From: CAXXFQ01 sp963674475
Lineage (GTDB): Bacteria; Planctomycetota; Planctomycetia; Pirellulales; Thermoguttaceae
Length of the DNA: 64,000 bases
NCBI GenBank assembly: GCA_963674475.2
Contig: CAXXFQ010000008.1
Location: 186,001-250,000 of the forward strand
Reading direction: 5' to 3'
This document shows, in pieces, positions 61,227 through 64,000 of the stretch. Every line of letters starts with the position of its first letter. Position 1 is the stretch's first letter. The position numbers and the translations under genes were made by a program. The notes below the pieces were generated by a model. It was not told the DNA's origin, searched no databases, and was given only the letters and a program-made list of their open reading frames with translations.

Positions 61227-61523
61227 TTCGATTTTGACCTTGGTGTAGGCCTGTCGGTGACCGGTCTTGGTCTTGGAGTTTTTGCGGCGTCGGAACTTCT
61301 GGACCGTCAGTTTTTGGCCCTTTTGTTCGCCGAGCACCTCGGCCGTGACGGTGGCCGAATCGAGTGTCGGCTGGCCGATTTGCAGCCCACTATCGTTTTG
61401 ATAGGCCAGGACCCGGTCGAAGGTGATTTTTTCTCCGGCGTCCACGTCACGGAAATCGATTTGGATTTCCTGACCTTCTTCGACTTTGATTTGTTGTCCG
61501 CCTGCGTCGATGATCGCGTACAT
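61209..61523 (-). CDS. rplU: 50S ribosomal protein L21
   Basis: 104 residues, the usual length. Start MYAIIDAGGQQIKVEEGQEI and end motif KFRRRKNSKTKTGHRQAYTK are diagnostic. Most bacteria have rpmA (L27) directly after rplU. Here the next gene downstream is a convergent lipoprotein gene, so the pair is split. The 3' end has been copied into a short tandem array. Confidence 0.96.
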   Translation of the reverse strand: MYAIIDAGGQQIKVEEGQEIQIDFRDVDAGEKITFDRVLAYQNDSGLQIGQPTLDSATVTAEVLGEQKGQKLTVQKFRRRKNSKTKTGHRQAYTKVKIEKITVG

Positions 61524-61904
61524 CGCTTGTCCTATGATCTCTTAACTATTTTCCGCCAAATACGATTTATTATCGTTTCCGACCGGCCTCCAACTTTGAG
61601 GTCGATCTCCATTTTTTTCAAATGAGCGTCGGCAGTGCCACCGCTTACCGTCGTTTCCCTGAGGTCAATTCGCACCGCAGGGCACAAGATAAGCCAAGTG
61701 GTGAAAATCCAGGGAAAGAATCGAAGTCGTCCAGTTTAACAAGAACGAATAGGGTTAATCAAGGGCTTTGAGGCCGATTTTTCGACGGAAGTCACCCGTT
61801 TTCCCGAAGAAAAAAGGAGGGGTGTACCGCCACAGAGGGGGTATCTCCTTGTTCGGGACCTTGGATTTTTCCTGGAATTGGAAATTACTCTACCTTCGGG
61901 GGGG
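61524..61904. other. rplU leader and sppA downstream region
   Basis: About 380 bases with no gene. It must contain the rplU promoter and 5' leader, but no box pair was convincing. A C/G-rich stretch after sppA (61817-61850) may fold, but the stem is not clear. Confidence 0.35.
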
Positions 61905-63911
61905 CTAGTGGAACGAGGCCCGGTAGGGCATCAGGACCAGGGTCGGTTCGTCGAAGAGCCGTTTGAGCAGGACGACCGAAACGCCCAACGGTTTGGCCAG
62001 TAACGTGTCGACCCCCCCGACCGCCAGCGAGACCGAGGTGTTCGAGTCGCCGAAAAGCTGCTCGAAGAACGATCGTTCTTCCGGCAGGATTTTGAGCGGA
62101 ACCGTTTGGTCCTCGTCAATGCCGGCCAGCTGTTTGGCCTCAAAGATCGCGTCGTGCAGGGTTCCCGTTTGATCGATCAGGCCGTTTTCGACCGCCATCC
62201 GCCCGGTGTAGATGCGACCTTGGGCCAGCGGTTCGAGTTGATCGAACGTCATTTTCCGCCCGTCGGCCGCCTTTTGGACGAACTGCCGATAGGTTTCCTG
62301 CATGACGGCCATCCAGGTTTCCCGCTGTTGGGGGGTGAATGGTCGATTGATCGAAAAAAGACCTCCGTTTTTTCCACGTCGGACGACTTCGGTGGTGATG
62401 CCCAGTTTTTTAAACAGCTCCTGGGCGACCGGTTTTCCGCCGATCACGCCGATCGAGCCGGTGATGGTGTCGGGTGCGGCAAGGATTCGATCGGCGGCGA
62501 CGCTGAGGTAATACCCGCCGCTGGCAGCCACATCGCCCATGCTGACGACGATCGGCTTGTCGATCTGGATCATCTTTCGCCAGATCCGGTCGCTGGCCAC
62601 CGCCGACCCGCCGGGGCTGTCGACCCGAAGGACGATGGCGGCGACCCGTGGGTCTTCGTCGGCCTCTTTAAACGCGTCGATCATCGCCGAGGGGGTTATC
62701 GCTTCGGCCCCAAAAAGGTCCGAGTCGTTTTGGCTGTCGACGATCGGCCCCACGGCGTAGATCAGGGCGATTCGTTTTTTATTACTCGGGTCCTCTTTGG
62801 AGGAACGGCCGTTGAAGAGCAGTTTGGCCAGTTCGAAAAAGCCGCCCACGCCGGAGCCGGTCTTTCGAGGGAGTTCGTCCTTCGAAGGCGGATCGAACTT
62901 TTCCAGTTCGTCGGCGTCGTGCTCGTTTTGGATATGGTCGAAATATTCGTCCAGATAGCAGGTCCGGTCGATCAGCCCCGCTTGCCGGGCCGCGTCGGCC
63001 GTGAAGAGGCCCCGATCGATCTGGCGCTGGATATCTTCTTTGGAGAGCGTGCGGTCGGTGCCCAGGCATTCGACCAGCAGTCCGTATCGGTCATCGACCA
63101 TCGCCTCGAGGTTCTTTCGAAGTTCGGGGCTCATCTCCGAACGGGTGAACGGTTCACCGGCCCCTTTGAATTTGCCCATTTGCAGCATGTCGAATTGGAT
63201 GCCGACCTTTTCGAGGAGTTTTTTGAAAAAGGTGACCTCCATTTCGATGCCCGGCAGGATCAGGACGTCCGATGGGGCCATGGCGACGTCGTTGCAGGCG
63301 GCCGCCAGGAGATAGCTTGACGTCTCGGCGGTCCGCAAAAAGGCGTAGACCGGGACGTCCGCCGCGCGAAGACGACCGATCGCCTGTCGAATTTCATGGA
63401 CCACGGCCGGGCGAAGCGACCCCGATTCGATCTCCAGGACGACCGCGTCGATCGTTTTGCTCTGGCGAATCAACTTGAGCTGGGTCAGTAGGGCCAACAG
63501 TGACTGTCGTGGCTTCTCGGTCAACGAGAACGTTCCGGATCGCTCGGGATAGGGGCCCTGAATCGGCAAGTAGGCGACCTTGAGTGCCTTTTTTTCCGAC
63601 TCCTCGTCAGAGGCAGCTTCGGGCTCGGTTTGCGTTTCTTTTGGCGTTTCCGAGGCGGATGTGGTTCCCTCGGTCGGGTTGGCGATAGCCGGTTTATCCG
63701 CCGGTTTATCCGCCGGTTTGTCCGCCGGTTTGTCCGCCGGTTTGTCCGCCGGTTTGTCCGCTTTCTTTTTGTCTGCCGCTTTGCCTTCTTTTTGGGTGAC
63801 GCTTTTTTCCGGCGTTATCTTCTCTTGTCCAAAAGTGACCGCTTGGGACCCCATGACGAAAGAAAGGAGGCACAGAAGCAAGAGAATCTTGGAAGACCGC
63901 TTCCTCGACAT
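61905..63911 (-). CDS. sppA: Signal peptide peptidase SppA, long (67K) type, with ADKP repeat linker
   Basis: 668 residues. SppA degrades cleaved signal peptides in the membrane. After a signal anchor (LLLLCLLSFVMGSQAV) comes a linker with six tandem ADKP units (DNA 63688-63759, 12-bp repeats), followed by two S49 protease domains. The N-terminal one (about 130-330) includes VLEIESGSLRPAVVHEIRQA. The C-terminal one (about 380-600) carries the serine motif GDVAASGGYYLSVAADRIL and the DSPGG oxyanion loop. The catalytic lysine normally comes from the N-terminal domain. AAGGAG lies just upstream of ATG 63911. The linker probably spans the periplasm and is likely length-variable. Confidence 0.93.
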   Translation of the reverse strand: MSRKRSSKILLLLCLLSFVMGSQAVTFGQEKITPEKSVTQKEGKAADKKKADKPADKPADKPADKPADKPADKPAIANPTEGTTSASETPKETQTEPEAASDEESEKKALKVAYLPIQGPYPERSGTFSLTEKPRQSLLALLTQLKLIRQSKTIDAVVLEIESGSLRPAVVHEIRQAIGRLRAADVPVYAFLRTAETSSYLLAAACNDVAMAPSDVLILPGIEMEVTFFKKLLEKVGIQFDMLQMGKFKGAGEPFTRSEMSPELRKNLEAMVDDRYGLLVECLGTDRTLSKEDIQRQIDRGLFTADAARQAGLIDRTCYLDEYFDHIQNEHDADELEKFDPPSKDELPRKTGSGVGGFFELAKLLFNGRSSKEDPSNKKRIALIYAVGPIVDSQNDSDLFGAEAITPSAMIDAFKEADEDPRVAAIVLRVDSPGGSAVASDRIWRKMIQIDKPIVVSMGDVAASGGYYLSVAADRILAAPDTITGSIGVIGGKPVAQELFKKLGITTEVVRRGKNGGLFSINRPFTPQQRETWMAVMQETYRQFVQKAADGRKMTFDQLEPLAQGRIYTGRMAVENGLIDQTGTLHDAIFEAKQLAGIDEDQTVPLKILPEERSFFEQLFGDSNTSVSLAVGGVDTLLAKPLGVSVVLLKRLFDEPTLVLMPYRASFH

Positions 63912-64000
63912 GGGAAATCTCCTTCTATAATTGGATCGGTTTGGGGGGGGATGGAGCGACGCTTTTGACCGTGAACGATTTTTGGCTGGGGGTGTCCCAA

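Overview
The window looks like chromosomal DNA of a planctomycete, probably of the Pirellula/Thermogutta side. The grounds are family content, not a database match: a DUF1559 pseudopilin-like protein with its C-terminal H-x-G-V-N-A-A-F-C-D-G-H motif, three secreted proteins with a PEP-CTERM tail, the hpnC/hpnD/hpnE squalene genes, a split cytochrome b with a very large multihaem cytochrome c, a short SecA-like ATPase, EF-hand secreted proteins, FlgM, and many small lipoproteins. Coding density is moderate. Intergenic DNA is rich in palindromic repeats. No rRNA, tRNA, CRISPR array, phage or intact transposase was found.

Layout. 0-4.3 kb: the end of an unknown gene, a Tat-exported alpha/beta hydrolase, an EF-hand lipoprotein and a neutral-ceramidase-like secreted protein. 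4.5-9.4 kb: hpnE, hpnD and hpnC on the minus strand (farnesyl diphosphate to squalene), divergent from ispH, which makes the isoprenoid precursors. 9.4-11.8 kb: an enolase-superfamily protein with a degraded active site and a CCA-adding/poly(A) polymerase-type nucleotidyltransferase. 11.8-16.6 kb: three tandem leucine-rich-repeat PEP-CTERM proteins, with copies of the 3' end of the nucleotidyltransferase gene left between them. 17.0-24.3 kb: a respiratory operon (Rieske protein, cytochrome b, C-terminal cytochrome b, eight-haem cytochrome c with a PDZ domain) behind a near-consensus promoter. 24.3-33.2 kb: SecA-like ATPase, Ser/Thr-rich lipoprotein, HflX, a TGS-domain GTPase and hypothetical proteins. 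33.5-37.5 kb: fused homocysteine methyltransferase/methylene-THF reductase, DUF1559 protein, DUF456 membrane protein. 38-43.7 kb: an aminotransferase, a hybrid histidine kinase whose stop codon lies in a MITE-like element, a STAS protein and a BON protein. 44.5-55 kb, minus strand: yebC, a TPR gene and an Nth-like gene that are both broken by single-base shifts, then rbfA, infB and nusA. 55.6-64 kb: a secreted hypothetical protein, Fur, FlgM, an EF-hand protein, a lipoprotein, rplU and sppA.

The most unusual items are: (1) the LRR/PEP-CTERM cluster, where a duplication junction can be read at base level; (2) a leader of about 95 nt found twice (before 36976 and before 58308) that can fold in two mutually exclusive ways, both largely kept in the two copies; (3) a family of composite palindromic repeats in at least seven intergenic places, including inside the respiratory operon and the hpn cluster; (4) a 169-bp palindromic element with 22-bp perfect terminal inverted repeats at the end of the histidine kinase gene. 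All functions below are read from sequence motifs. No homology search was run.
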